Origin: Planctomycetota bacterium
Lineage (GTDB): Bacteria > Planctomycetota > UBA1135 > GCA-002686595
NCBI GenBank assembly: GCA_023150475.1
Contig: JAKLKU010000023.1
Span: 21,555-85,554, forward strand
DNA: 64,000 nt
Direction of reading: 5' to 3'
A program made the translations under genes and the position numbers. The notes under the pieces were generated by a model. That model did no database searches. It saw only the letters and a program-made list of their open reading frames with translations, and was not told the DNA's origin. Positions 8,404 through 17,483 of the stretch are shown piece by piece (position 1 is the first letter of the stretch; every line of letters begins with the position of its first letter).

Positions 8404-10320
8404 GTGTTCGCCCAGCCCCTCGGACTCCTCGCGCTCTTCGCCTTGCCCGCGATCGTCGCGCTGCACCTCTATCGGAGGCGCTTCGAGCCGCGGCGCGTCA
8501 GCGCTCTGTTCCTCTGGCAAGCCGTCGACCGGACGCCGGTCGCCGGTCGAGTGCGCCAACCGCTGCGGGCGACCGCTTCGCTCGCCGCCGAGCTCCTCGC
8601 CGCCGCGCTGCTCGCGTTCGCCCTCGCCGGACCGCGGCCCGGTTCGACGCGCAGCGAACACTTGGTGGTCGTGCTCGACGGTTCGGCCTCGATGGCGGCC
8701 CGCGCCGGCGACGCGACGGCACGGGTGAAAGCCGTGCGCGAAATCGAGCGCCGGTTGGATGCGCTCGGCGCGGACGGCCGGGTCAGCCTCGTGGTGTCGG
8801 GCCCGCGGCCGAGCGTGCTCGTCGGTCCGGCGGCGTACGTGCGCGAGGCCCGCGAGGCGCTCGCTCGTTACGAACCGCGCGCCACGACCCACGAGCTCAC
8901 CTCCGCCGTCGCGCTCGGCCTCGAACTCTCGAGCAAGCAGCGCGTCGTCGTGCTCACCGACCGTTTCGAGCCCGCGGAGTTCCCGCGTGAAGTCGAATGC
9001 GTCGCGGTCGGCGCGCCGGAGTCGAACTTCGCCTTCGCGCACGCCGTGCGCACGCGCGAGCGTGCTCCGGCCGCGCAAAGCGGCAGCGGGAGCGTTGGCG
9101 GTCCTGCGCGCGGCGACGACTCGAGCGGCGGCGCTGGCGCGCCCCGTAGCGTCGAGCGAGTCTTCTTGACGGTGGTCCACCGAGGCGGCGCCACCGGCAA
9201 GACGACGCTCGCGCTCTTCGCCGGCGACCAGCGGCTCGCGGAAAGGGAGATCGAGCTCGCGCCCGGCGCGAAGGCGAGTTTCGGCTTCGAGTTGCCCGCA
9301 GGGGCTCCGCTCGTCGAAGCGCGGCTCGGAGGTGACGCGCTCGAGCTCGACGACGTCGCGCGGCTCGCGCCCGTGCCGCCGCGAGTGCTCACACTCGCGA
9401 GCGACCTCGATCCCGTCACGCTCGCGCGACTCTTCCTCTCCGATCCGCGCGGCGAGCCCGGCAACGTCGACCGCTGGCTCGAACTCGTGCCCGAGAGCCG
9501 CGCCGCGGCCGAACTCGACGCCGCGCACCTGGCGCTCGTCGCCGAGCCGAAGGGCGGCGCCGCGACGAGTCTCGTGGTGCTCGATCGGCCCACCGGCGAC
9601 CCGCACGACTGGATCGGCCCGTTCCTGATCGAGAAGCGCCACCGCGCGTTCGAAGGCGTGAGCCTCGACGGCGTCGTCTGGAGCGCGCGCGACGGCGAGC
9701 CGCTCCCCGGCGCGCCGCTCGTGTCGGCGGGCAACCTGCCGCTCTTGACCGAAGAACGTCTCGGCTCGCGCACGCTCTGGCGGCTGCGGCTCGATCCGGC
9801 GCGCGCGACGCTCGCTCGGTCGGCGGACTGGCCGATCCTGCTCGCGAACCTCGCCGAAGTGCGCCGCGCGGAGCTGCCCGGGCTCTCGCGCGTCAACGTC
9901 GGTCTCGGCGAGTCGGTCGTCTACCGTGCGGGCGCGGAGCTCCAGGCAGCCCGCGCTCGCGCGCTCGACTACGAACTCCGCGCGCCGGACGGCACGCCAC
10001 GTTCGATCCCGGCGAGGGCCGAATTCGTGCTCGACGAGCTCGACCGAGTCGGCGTCTGGGAGCTCGCACTCGGAGAGACGGTGCTCGGCCGGATCGCCGT
10101 CACGTTCGTCGATCCGCGCGAGTCCGACCTTTCGACTCGCAGCGCGGGCAGACGACCGGCGGAAGCGCACGCCGACGAGCCCGAGGTCGACTTCGCGTGG
10201 CCCGAGGCGGTGCTCGTCGCGCTCGCACTCGGGCTCGTGTTGCTCGACTTCTTCGTGCTCGCGCGCGGCGCCAGACGACTGGCGACGTTCACGGCGCCTG
10301 GCGCGCGAGGAGCGGCATAG
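8404..10320 (+). CDS. BatA-type membrane protein with VWA domain
   Basis: A 638-residue protein. The N-terminus (LLALFALPAIVALHLYRRR) is the first membrane segment of the BatA/aerotolerance N-terminal family, with a second hydrophobic segment near residues 58-78. A von Willebrand A domain follows, with the metal site VVVLDGSASM near residue 95. The chain ends with a further membrane helix around residues 598-618. Such proteins sit in the inner membrane with the VWA domain outside and usually work with a MoxR ATPase and DUF58 protein, both encoded at 15038-21334. The GTG at 8404 was chosen because it opens directly into the first helix; an upstream ATG would add about 41 residues of Arg-rich sequence. 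Its TAG overlaps the next GTG by one base. The biological substrate is unknown. Confidence 0.85.
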   Translation: MFAQPLGLLALFALPAIVALHLYRRRFEPRRVSALFLWQAVDRTPVAGRVRQPLRATASLAAELLAAALLAFALAGPRPGSTRSEHLVVVLDGSASMAARAGDATARVKAVREIERRLDALGADGRVSLVVSGPRPSVLVGPAAYVREAREALARYEPRATTHELTSAVALGLELSSKQRVVVLTDRFEPAEFPREVECVAVGAPESNFAFAHAVRTRERAPAAQSGSGSVGGPARGDDSSGGAGAPRSVERVFLTVVHRGGATGKTTLALFAGDQRLAEREIELAPGAKASFGFELPAGAPLVEARLGGDALELDDVARLAPVPPRVLTLASDLDPVTLARLFLSDPRGEPGNVDRWLELVPESRAAAELDAAHLALVAEPKGGAATSLVVLDRPTGDPHDWIGPFLIEKRHRAFEGVSLDGVVWSARDGEPLPGAPLVSAGNLPLLTEERLGSRTLWRLRLDPARATLARSADWPILLANLAEVRRAELPGLSRVNVGLGESVVYRAGAELQAARARALDYELRAPDGTPRSIPARAEFVLDELDRVGVWELALGETVLGRIAVTFVDPRESDLSTRSAGRRPAEAHADEPEVDFAWPEAVLVALALGLVLLDFFVLARGARRLATFTAPGARGAA

Positions 10321-13178
10321 TGGGCTTCCTCCATCCCGAAGCGCTGCTGCTCTGCCTGCCCGCAGCTTGGCTCGCCTGGCGTTGGCGCACGCGGAGCGTC
10401 GGCGTCACGATCGTGCGCGCGTTGGTGCTGCTCGCGGCGATCGGCGCGCTCGCCGGGCCGTACCTGCGCCGCACGGACGTCGGCCGCGACTTGGTGGTCG
10501 TGGTCGACCGTTCGGCGTCGTTGCCTCCGGATGCGGGGCGGGTCTCGGAAGAGCTCGTGCGGCTCGTCGAGGGCGCTCGCGAGAGCGGCGATCGCGTCGG
10601 CATCGTCGCGTTCGGCCGCAATGCCGCGCTCGAACGGCTGCCGAGCGGCGCCGCGCGCTTCGCCGGCTTCCAGAAGTCGGTCGACGGCGACGGTTCGAAC
10701 CTCGCACGCGCGCTCGACGCGGCGCTCGAGTCGATCCCGGACGAACGACCCGGCTCGTTGGTGCTCGTCTCCGACGGCGCAGAGACCGAAGGCGACGCAC
10801 TCGCCGCGGCGCGCCGTGCGTTCGCGCGCGGCGTGCGCATCGACGTGCGCCCGCTCGCGCGGCCGAGCGGGCTCGACGTCGCCGTCGAAGCGCTCGACTT
10901 GCCCGACGAAGTCGCGCTCGGCGAACCGTTCCAGTTCAGCGCGTGGGTGTGGGCCGCGTCGGCCGCGACGGTCGAGTACGAGCTCGAGCGCGATGCCACG
11001 CCGCTCGCGCGCGGCAAACGCGAGCTCGTCGCCGGCGTGAACCGCCTGCTCTTCCGCGACCGGGCTCCGAAAGCGGGCGTCGCGAGTTACACGCTGCGCG
11101 TTCGCGCGGAGGGCGACACCGTGCGCGAGAACGACGTCGGCATCGGCGCGCTGCGAGTCGTCGGCGCGAAGCCCGTGCTCGTCGTCAACCACGACGGCAC
11201 GCACGATCCGCTCTCGGCCGCGCTCGAGGCCTCCGGCGTGCCGCTCGAAGTGCGCCGTCCGGAGGACGCGCCGCTCACGCGAGTCGGACTCTCGGCCTAT
11301 CGCGCGGTCGTGCTGGAGAACGTCTCGGCGTCGCGGCTCGGGCTCGACGGCATGAAGGCGCTCGACGACTTCGTGCGCGAGCGCGGCGGCGGCCTGCTCG
11401 TGACCGGCGGCAAGGCGAGCTTCGGTCTCGGCGGCTACTACAAGTCGGTGCTCGACGAGCTCCTGCCCGTCAGCCTCGAGATGCGCCAGGAGAAGCGCAA
11501 ACAAGGCGTCGCGCAGATCATCGTGATGGACCGTTCGGGTTCGATGGCCGTCGAGGTCCAGACCGGCGTCACGAAGATGGACCTCGCGAACCGCGGCGCC
11601 GCTGCGTCGATCGAACTCCTCTCGCCGGTCGACTCGATCGGCGTGATCGCGGTCGACTCGACCGATCACGTGGTCGTGCCGCTCTCGATGGTCGACGATC
11701 CCGCGGGCATCGCGGCGAGCGTGCTGCGCGTGCAATCGTCGGGCGGCGGCATCTTCTGTCGCACCGGCCTCGAAGCGGCGGCGCGCATGCTCGACGAAGC
11801 GCCGCAGGCGAATCGGCACGTCGTGCTCTTCGCGGACGCCGCCGACTCCGAGGAACAAGAAGGCTGCATCGAGCTCGCGGAGAAGTTCGTCGCGGCGAAC
11901 ACGACGCTTTCGGTGATCGCGCTCGGCAGCGAGACGGACTCCGACGCGGAGTTCCTGAAGCGCCTCGCGCTCACCGGCCAAGGCGCGATCTACTTCACGC
12001 ACACGGCCGAGGACCTGCCGCGACTCTTCGCGCAGGACACGTTGACGTTCGCGCGTTCGACGTTCGTCGACCAACCGACCGCGACCGACACGACGGCGGA
12101 GCTCTTCGCGCTCGGCGATGCGAACTCGGCGCTCGAACGCGCGGGGTTCCCGGGCCTCGCCGGCTACAACCTGACCTACCTGCGGCCGGAAGCGAACGTC
12201 GGCGTGCTGACCGCGGACGAGAACCGCGCGCCCGTGTTCGCGTTCGCGCAACGCGGGCTCGGCCGCGCCGCGGCGTTCACCGGCGAGATCGGCGGCACCT
12301 ACGGGCAAGACGTGGTCGCGTGGAGCGGGTTCGCCGACTTCTTCGTCACCGTCGTGCGTTGGCTCGGCGGCCTCGAAGAACCCGCGGAAGTCTTCGCGAC
12401 CGTGCGCCGCGAAGGCCGCGAAGCCGTGATCGGCGTCGAAGTCGATCCGTCCGCGCCGCGGCCGCCCGATGCGTCCGAACTCTCCGCGAGGATCACCGAT
12501 CCGCTGGGCGTCGCGCGCGAACTCGAGCTCGTCCGTGTCGGCGAAACGCGCTACGAGGCGCGTTACGAACTCGAGCGCTCGGGCGTCGCACTCGGCACGC
12601 TGCACGTCGGTCCACCGGGTGCGAAACGTGGCCTGCCGCTCGCACCGATCGCACTTTCGTACAGCCCGGAGTTCGCGCCGACGCGCGATCGCGAAGCCGG
12701 CGCGCGCTTGCTCGCGAAACTCGCAGAGACGACCGGCGGGGAGGACGTCGCGATCGCCACCGAACTCTGGCGCGGTTCGCGCGACTCGACGGCGTGGCGT
12801 TCGATCGCTCGCGAGCTCGTGCTCGCCGCGATCCTCCTCTGGCTCGTCGAGATCGCGACGCGCCGGCTCGAACTCTTCGGCTTCCTCGAGTGGCCGCGCC
12901 GCCGCAGCCAGGAACCGGCGAGTGCAGCGGAAGCGACCGCGGCGGCGGAGCGTGGCTCGTCCTCCGCGCTCGCCAAGGCCGCCGGCGCGCGTGCACGTTC
13001 CGCGCCGCCGCAGCCGTCCGCTTCACGCGAGCCAGCTTCACGCGAGCCGGCCTCACGCGAGCCGGCCTCACGCGAGCCGGCCGCGCCGAAGCAGACCGCG
13101 CCGCCCGCGAGCGCCGGTTCCGCCGCGGAAGCGATGGCGCGCGCACGCGCCGAACTCGACCGCAAGAAACGCGGCTAG
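10320..13178 (+). CDS. Large membrane protein with two VWA-like domains and a glutamine-amidotransferase-like domain
   Basis: A 952-residue protein. Two N-terminal hydrophobic stretches are followed by a VWA metal site VVVVDRSAS (about residue 63), a GATase1-like segment around RGGGLLVTGG, and a second VWA with IIVMDRSGSM (about residue 403). Near the C-terminus there is one membrane helix (LAAILLWLVEIA), then a Pro/Ala/Ser tail containing four SREPA repeats. This architecture is frequent next to MoxR/BatA genes in Planctomycetota. The role is probably as a periplasm-facing partner of the MoxR-DUF58 system, but the function is undefined. The GTG overlaps the previous TAG, so the two plus-strand genes form one unit. 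The stop overlaps the convergent GH15 stop by four bases. Confidence 0.83.
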   Translation: MGFLHPEALLLCLPAAWLAWRWRTRSVGVTIVRALVLLAAIGALAGPYLRRTDVGRDLVVVVDRSASLPPDAGRVSEELVRLVEGARESGDRVGIVAFGRNAALERLPSGAARFAGFQKSVDGDGSNLARALDAALESIPDERPGSLVLVSDGAETEGDALAAARRAFARGVRIDVRPLARPSGLDVAVEALDLPDEVALGEPFQFSAWVWAASAATVEYELERDATPLARGKRELVAGVNRLLFRDRAPKAGVASYTLRVRAEGDTVRENDVGIGALRVVGAKPVLVVNHDGTHDPLSAALEASGVPLEVRRPEDAPLTRVGLSAYRAVVLENVSASRLGLDGMKALDDFVRERGGGLLVTGGKASFGLGGYYKSVLDELLPVSLEMRQEKRKQGVAQIIVMDRSGSMAVEVQTGVTKMDLANRGAAASIELLSPVDSIGVIAVDSTDHVVVPLSMVDDPAGIAASVLRVQSSGGGIFCRTGLEAAARMLDEAPQANRHVVLFADAADSEEQEGCIELAEKFVAANTTLSVIALGSETDSDAEFLKRLALTGQGAIYFTHTAEDLPRLFAQDTLTFARSTFVDQPTATDTTAELFALGDANSALERAGFPGLAGYNLTYLRPEANVGVLTADENRAPVFAFAQRGLGRAAAFTGEIGGTYGQDVVAWSGFADFFVTVVRWLGGLEEPAEVFATVRREGREAVIGVEVDPSAPRPPDASELSARITDPLGVARELELVRVGETRYEARYELERSGVALGTLHVGPPGAKRGLPLAPIALSYSPEFAPTRDREAGARLLAKLAETTGGEDVAIATELWRGSRDSTAWRSIARELVLAAILLWLVEIATRRLELFGFLEWPRRRSQEPASAAEATAAAERGSSSALAKAAGARARSAPPQPSASREPASREPASREPASREPAAPKQTAPPASAGSAAEAMARARAELDRKKRG
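13021..13080 (+). repeat. 15-bp tandem array x4 inside the VWA gene
   Basis: Four adjacent 15-base units of the form CYTCACGCGAGCCRG encode SREPA four times in the tail of the large VWA protein. Units 3 and 4 are identical. Because 15 is divisible by three, copy-number change would keep the frame. Confidence 0.9.
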
Positions 13179-14995
13179 ACCCAAGCGCGCACGCGGCCGT
13201 CGCGTGCGTCGAGCAGTTCGCCGATCGTCGTCGCGGCGTGGATCAGTCCGACGTGCGTGTAGGCCTGCGGGAAGTTGCCGAGCAACGCGCCGGTCCGGGG
13301 CTCGACGTCTTCCGAGAAGAGCCCGACCGGGTTCGCGCGCGCGGCGGTGCGCTCGAAGACCTCGATCGCACGGTCGAGTTCGCCCATCAGCGCGAGCGCT
13401 TCGGCCCACCAGAACGAGCACATCGTGAACGCGCTCTCGGTCTCGCCGAAGTCGTCGGGGTTGCGATAGCGCAGCATCGCGCCGTTCTCGACGAGCAAGC
13501 GCTCGTACGCGCGCACCGTCGAGACGAACCGCGGGTCCTTGGCGTCCAGGAGGCCGATGCTCGGCAAGAGCAGGTTCGACGCGTCGGGGAACTGGCCGTC
13601 GAGCGCTTGCGTGAAGTAGCCGAGCTCGCGATTGAAGCCGCGTTCGAGCACGCGCGCCCGCAGAGCTTCCGCCGCTTGGCCCCAGGTCCGGGCCTTGGCC
13701 TCGAGTCCGAAGCGCCGCGCGACGAGCTCGCCGCGGTGCGCGGCGACCCAGCACATCGCTTGGCTCAGCGTGTACTGCTTGAAGATCGTGCGGAACTCCC
13801 AGATGCCGGTGTCCGGCGACTCCGCGGCAGCGATCGCACGTTCGACGAGCCCGTCGACGAGCCGCAGCCAGCTCTCCGGGTGCTCGACGACGACCCGCGG
13901 GTCGTTGAGCAGGGTCTCGAGGCACAACACGACTTCGCCCATCAGGTCGTGTTGCTCTTGGCGACACGCCGCATTGCCGATGCGCACGTGACCGTTGCCG
14001 CCGAAGCCCGCGAGGTGGGGGAGGAACTCCTCGGGCAATTCGCGCTCGCCGCCGATGCCGTACACCGGTTGCAGCGGGCCGCTGTCGACGATGCTGCGCA
14101 AGTAGTGGACGAAACGTTCGCCTTCGTTGACGTGGCTGAGTCGCCGCAGCGCTTCGACGACGAAGGCGGAGTCGCGCAACCAACAGTAGCGGTAGTCCCA
14201 CGTGCGCTCGGTCTGCATCGCTTCGGGAATGCTGGTGGTCGCGGACGCGATGATCGCGCCGGTGTCGAGCGAAGCGTGCAACACGAGGCACAGCGCCGAA
14301 CGCAGGACGAGTTGCGGCGCGAAGTGCGGCAGCGCGCACGTCTTCGACCAGAGGCGCCACCCGCGCACCGTGCGCTCGAGGTCGTGTTCGATCGCCGCCA
14401 GGTTCGGCCGTTCGTCGCGCGCGCCGTGGCGCAGCACGAACCACGTCGGTCCGGTCAGCGGGAACTGCCGTTTGCCGAGCAACCAGGCGATCGGGAGGTT
14501 CGTGACGAGTTGCAACGGCGTCGCACCGCCGAGCACGCGGACTCCGCGGTCCTCTTCGACGAACTGCACGGGCCGACGAGCCCAGTCGGGGCGCGGATCG
14601 AAGTCGATCGCGATCCGCGGCTCGCCCGACAGCGGCCGCAACAACCGCACGATCTCGAGCGGCGCGTGGCAACCGAAACCTTCCGGGATGCGCGGTGCGA
14701 AGTCGAGCACTTCGAACGTGCCGCCGTCGGCGACGAAGACCGTGCGCGCGACGTTCGTGTTCGGCACGTAGGCGAGCTCTCCGGCCGGCTCCTCGCCGTC
14801 GACCAGCAGTCGGAACGCGCCGCCCTTCTGCTCGTCGAGCAGCCGCGCGAACACCGACGGCGAATCGAATCGCGGCAGGCAGAGCCAGTCGATCGAGCCG
14901 CGCGGCGAGACCAGCGCGAGCACCCGGCCGTTGCCGATCGCGGCGTGGTCGAGCGGGGGGATCGGACGAGGGTCTCCGGTGCGCTGCGGGCTCAT
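13175..14995 (-). CDS. GH15 glucoamylase/trehalase-like protein
   Basis: A 606-residue protein with a trehalase-like N-terminal beta domain (IGNGRVLALVSPRGSIDWLC) and a GH15 (alpha/alpha)6 barrel. Family landmarks include YRYCWLRDSAF, near the substrate site, and the later MCSFWWAEAL. Bacterial proteins of this length and layout hydrolyse glucose or trehalose linkages in the cytoplasm; no signal peptide is present. It lies 42 bases after the DUF58 stop, so it may be read through from the MoxR cluster, but its metabolism fits the glycogen operon. The ATG at 14995 begins directly before the conserved start. The stop TAG shares a CTAG with the convergent VWA gene, leaving no room for a terminator. 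Confidence 0.88.
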   Translation of the reverse strand: MSPQRTGDPRPIPPLDHAAIGNGRVLALVSPRGSIDWLCLPRFDSPSVFARLLDEQKGGAFRLLVDGEEPAGELAYVPNTNVARTVFVADGGTFEVLDFAPRIPEGFGCHAPLEIVRLLRPLSGEPRIAIDFDPRPDWARRPVQFVEEDRGVRVLGGATPLQLVTNLPIAWLLGKRQFPLTGPTWFVLRHGARDERPNLAAIEHDLERTVRGWRLWSKTCALPHFAPQLVLRSALCLVLHASLDTGAIIASATTSIPEAMQTERTWDYRYCWLRDSAFVVEALRRLSHVNEGERFVHYLRSIVDSGPLQPVYGIGGERELPEEFLPHLAGFGGNGHVRIGNAACRQEQHDLMGEVVLCLETLLNDPRVVVEHPESWLRLVDGLVERAIAAAESPDTGIWEFRTIFKQYTLSQAMCWVAAHRGELVARRFGLEAKARTWGQAAEALRARVLERGFNRELGYFTQALDGQFPDASNLLLPSIGLLDAKDPRFVSTVRAYERLLVENGAMLRYRNPDDFGETESAFTMCSFWWAEALALMGELDRAIEVFERTAARANPVGLFSEDVEPRTGALLGNFPQAYTHVGLIHAATTIGELLDARDGRVRAWV

Positions 14996-15037
14996 GGCGC
15001 CGGAACCTAGGCCGCCTCCGCGCGCCGTGCCAGAGGG

Positions 15038-15886
15038 TCAACTCGCTGCGAGAACGCTCGCCGGCACGAAATCACGATCGACCTGGAGCTCGAGCGGCTC
15101 GCTCGCGTCGAGCGAGAAGAACCGGCCGTTCGCGCGCCGCGTTTCGGTCTCGAGCCCGTCGACCAGGGCCTTCAGGCGCGCCCGATACGCGTCGACGGTC
15201 GCTTCGTCGAGCCAGGCGTCGAGGCTCGTGTCGTCCTCGGCGTCGACGAGGCGCAGTGCGGAACCGATCGGAGGCGCACGATCGAAGCTCGACAGCACCT
15301 GCACGAGGACCAGGCCGCCGGCGCGAGCCGCGAGCGGCCGCACGAGCTCGCGTGCATCGTGCGGCGCGAGGAAGTCCGAGATCACGACGCGCAGACCACC
15401 GGGCGTGAAGAGCGTCGCAGCGTCGTGCAACGCGCTGCCGAGCGGCGCGCGCGCCACGAATTCGGCCTCGCGGCCTCGCAGACTCTCGAGTTCGATCCGT
15501 TCCGGCCGGTCGCCGGCGAACGTGACCCGCACTTCGGAGCTCGCGCGTTCCGCCGCGCGGGCGAAGAGCCACGCGACGTCGAGCGCACGTTGCGCCTTCT
15601 CCGTGTCGCTCGCGAGCGACGCGGAGACGTCGAGCACGAGCTCGAGCCGCGGCAGCAGTTCCTCGCGGTAGACCCGCACGAGCGTCTGGTCGCTGCGCGC
15701 CATCGCGCGCCAATCGAGGTGCCTGACGTCGTCGCCGGGCGCGTACGCGCGGCGGTCGTGGAACTCGAGGCTCGAGCCGGTGCCGCGACCGAGCAAGTCG
15801 CCGGCGAGCCCGCGGCGCGGCACTTCGAAGAGCGCGAGGCGAAAGCGCTCGGCGAGCCGCTCGGACTCAGCGCTCGGTCGCGGCAT
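15038..15886 (-). CDS. DUF58 family protein
   Basis: A 282-residue protein carrying the DUF58 signature: FHDRRAYAPGDDVRHLDWRA near residues 43-62, followed by LVRVYREE and a VWA-like region with VLDVSASL. DUF58 proteins accompany MoxR ATPases and BatA/VWA proteins and may act as adaptors; their biochemistry is not settled. The ATG at 15886 gives a 20-base overlap with the upstream permease gene. An alternative ATG at 15940 would add 18 residues of low-complexity sequence. The gene is the sixth of the minus-strand cluster that begins at 22718. Confidence 0.88.
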   Translation of the reverse strand: MPRPSAESERLAERFRLALFEVPRRGLAGDLLGRGTGSSLEFHDRRAYAPGDDVRHLDWRAMARSDQTLVRVYREELLPRLELVLDVSASLASDTEKAQRALDVAWLFARAAERASSEVRVTFAGDRPERIELESLRGREAEFVARAPLGSALHDAATLFTPGGLRVVISDFLAPHDARELVRPLAARAGGLVLVQVLSSFDRAPPIGSALRLVDAEDDTSLDAWLDEATVDAYRARLKALVDGLETETRRANGRFFSLDASEPLELQVDRDFVPASVLAAS

Positions 15887-17483
15887 CGCTCGCTCCGCCC
15901 GCACCGAGTTCGGCGCTGGGCCCGGCGCTGGGCTCCGCATCGCGCGCGGCGTGCCGCGCTTCGCGTTCGCGCCGCGCCTGGGCGCAGCGCTGTGTCTCGG
16001 CCACTGCTCGGGCGACGCGCTTCGTGTTGGCGATCAACGCGAAGAGCACCGTGGCGCCGAGCACGACGAGGCCGCCCGTCGCGTCCTCCCAACGTTGGCT
16101 CGCGACACACGCGAGCACGTAGACCGGGTTGAACGGGTGCTCGAAACGCATCCAGTCCCCATGGTCGGCGACGAAGCCGACCAGCGCCGGCAGGAACGCC
16201 GCGAGGCCGACGCCGAGCGGGATCAACACGCGCACTGCGGTGCGGCCGCGCAACGAGCGGATGCCGAACGCCGCGATGCCGGACGGCAACCCGAAGATCG
16301 CGAACGCGTAGAGCTGGAACACCGCGACGAAGGCGACGACCTCCGGATCGCCGAGCGGCAGCGCGAGCGCCGCAGTGACGAGCACGGCGAGGACTCCGTG
16401 CACCACGATCAGCGCGACGCCGCGCGCGCCGCCCGGCAGCCACGGCAGCGCGAGCAACGCGAGTCCGGTCGAGCGTGGGACCTGTTGCGCGACGCGCCGG
16501 CCGAAGGGCTCCGCTTCGGTGACGAAGAAGAGATAGGCGGCGCTCGACGCGACGATCCCGATCGAGGTCAAGGCCGCGAGCCACTCGGCATCGCCTCGGA
16601 ACAGGAAGCCGTAGACGTAGACGGACCAACCGAGCGTCACCAGCGTGATCGTGCTCGTCAGGATGCGCAACAGCGTCGAGCGGTTCTCTTCCTCGTGCGC
16701 GAGCCGCGCGCAACCGATGGCGCACGCGAAGAGCGAGACGAGCGGCAGAGCGGTCGCGAAGAATGCGAGACCGAGCAGGAAGTCGGGGTCGCGCAACACG
16801 CTCGATTCCTGGACCAGCAGCGTGCCGAAGCCGATCGCGCCGAAGGACATCGGGAGCAGCGCGCCCGCGAGCAGCATGGCGAGGCCCGCGCGCACGATCT
16901 TCGTCTTGCCGAGCGTCGAGAACGCCACCGCGACGAACGACAGCGTGATCGACGCGAGGAGCGAGAGCCCGATCAGGACGGCGATCGCCAGGATGTCGAC
17001 GCCGCCCATCAGGAACGTCGAGACGAGGAACGGCGTGAACGCGGAGTAATAGAGGAGGCCCTGCACCGTCGCGGCGAGCACCTTGCCGAGCACCATCTGC
17101 CGCGGTCGCAGGTCGGAGATGACGAGCAAGTCGTACGTGTTCTCTTCCCATTCGGCGCCCATCGACTGGAACGCCCAGAACGGCACGAACGTGTGCACCG
17201 CGAACGACAGCACGCCGAAGGTGGCCGTGAAGAAGTTCGGACCGAGTTCGTCGACGTCGCCGTTGACGTTGGCGATGAAGATCATGAACACGCCGATGCC
17301 GGTCGCGAGCACGACGGTCAACCAGAACAGGTTGCGGAAGTAGCGCCCGCGCAGCGCCTGGCGCACTTCCTTCACCAGGATCGGGTTCAGCCGATCGTCG
17401 GCGCGGGCGAGCCAACGCGCGAAGCCGCTCTCCGCGTTCGCGGTCTCTTTGCCGGCCAGGGCCTGGGCTTCGGCGGGGCTCAT
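15867..17483 (-). CDS. ABC-2 type transporter permease
   Basis: A 538-residue polytopic membrane protein with roughly 12 hydrophobic segments. The start NPILVKEVRQALRGRYF is typical of ABC-2 permeases of the gliding/NatB type: a cytosolic amphipathic stretch before the first helix. WEENTYDLLVISDLRP and LGKVLAATVQGLLYY are also family-like. It probably pairs with the ATPase encoded immediately upstream to form an exporter; the substrate is unknown. The ATG overlaps the ATPase stop (ATGA) and its 3' end overlaps the DUF58 gene. The last 50 residues are a charged, Ala-rich cytosolic tail. Confidence 0.88.
   Translation of the reverse strand: MSPAEAQALAGKETANAESGFARWLARADDRLNPILVKEVRQALRGRYFRNLFWLTVVLATGIGVFMIFIANVNGDVDELGPNFFTATFGVLSFAVHTFVPFWAFQSMGAEWEENTYDLLVISDLRPRQMVLGKVLAATVQGLLYYSAFTPFLVSTFLMGGVDILAIAVLIGLSLLASITLSFVAVAFSTLGKTKIVRAGLAMLLAGALLPMSFGAIGFGTLLVQESSVLRDPDFLLGLAFFATALPLVSLFACAIGCARLAHEEENRSTLLRILTSTITLVTLGWSVYVYGFLFRGDAEWLAALTSIGIVASSAAYLFFVTEAEPFGRRVAQQVPRSTGLALLALPWLPGGARGVALIVVHGVLAVLVTAALALPLGDPEVVAFVAVFQLYAFAIFGLPSGIAAFGIRSLRGRTAVRVLIPLGVGLAAFLPALVGFVADHGDWMRFEHPFNPVYVLACVASQRWEDATGGLVVLGATVLFALIANTKRVARAVAETQRCAQARREREARHAARDAEPSAGPSAELGAGGASDAATER

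Noticed and set aside
6222..8990. Long plus-strand open frame
   Set aside because: Antisense shadow of the debranching-enzyme gene; composition is Arg/Val/Ala-rich without domains.
9926..15010. 1694-codon plus-strand open frame
   Set aside because: Overlaps the VWA genes and then runs antisense to GH15; highly Arg-rich with no recognisable domain.
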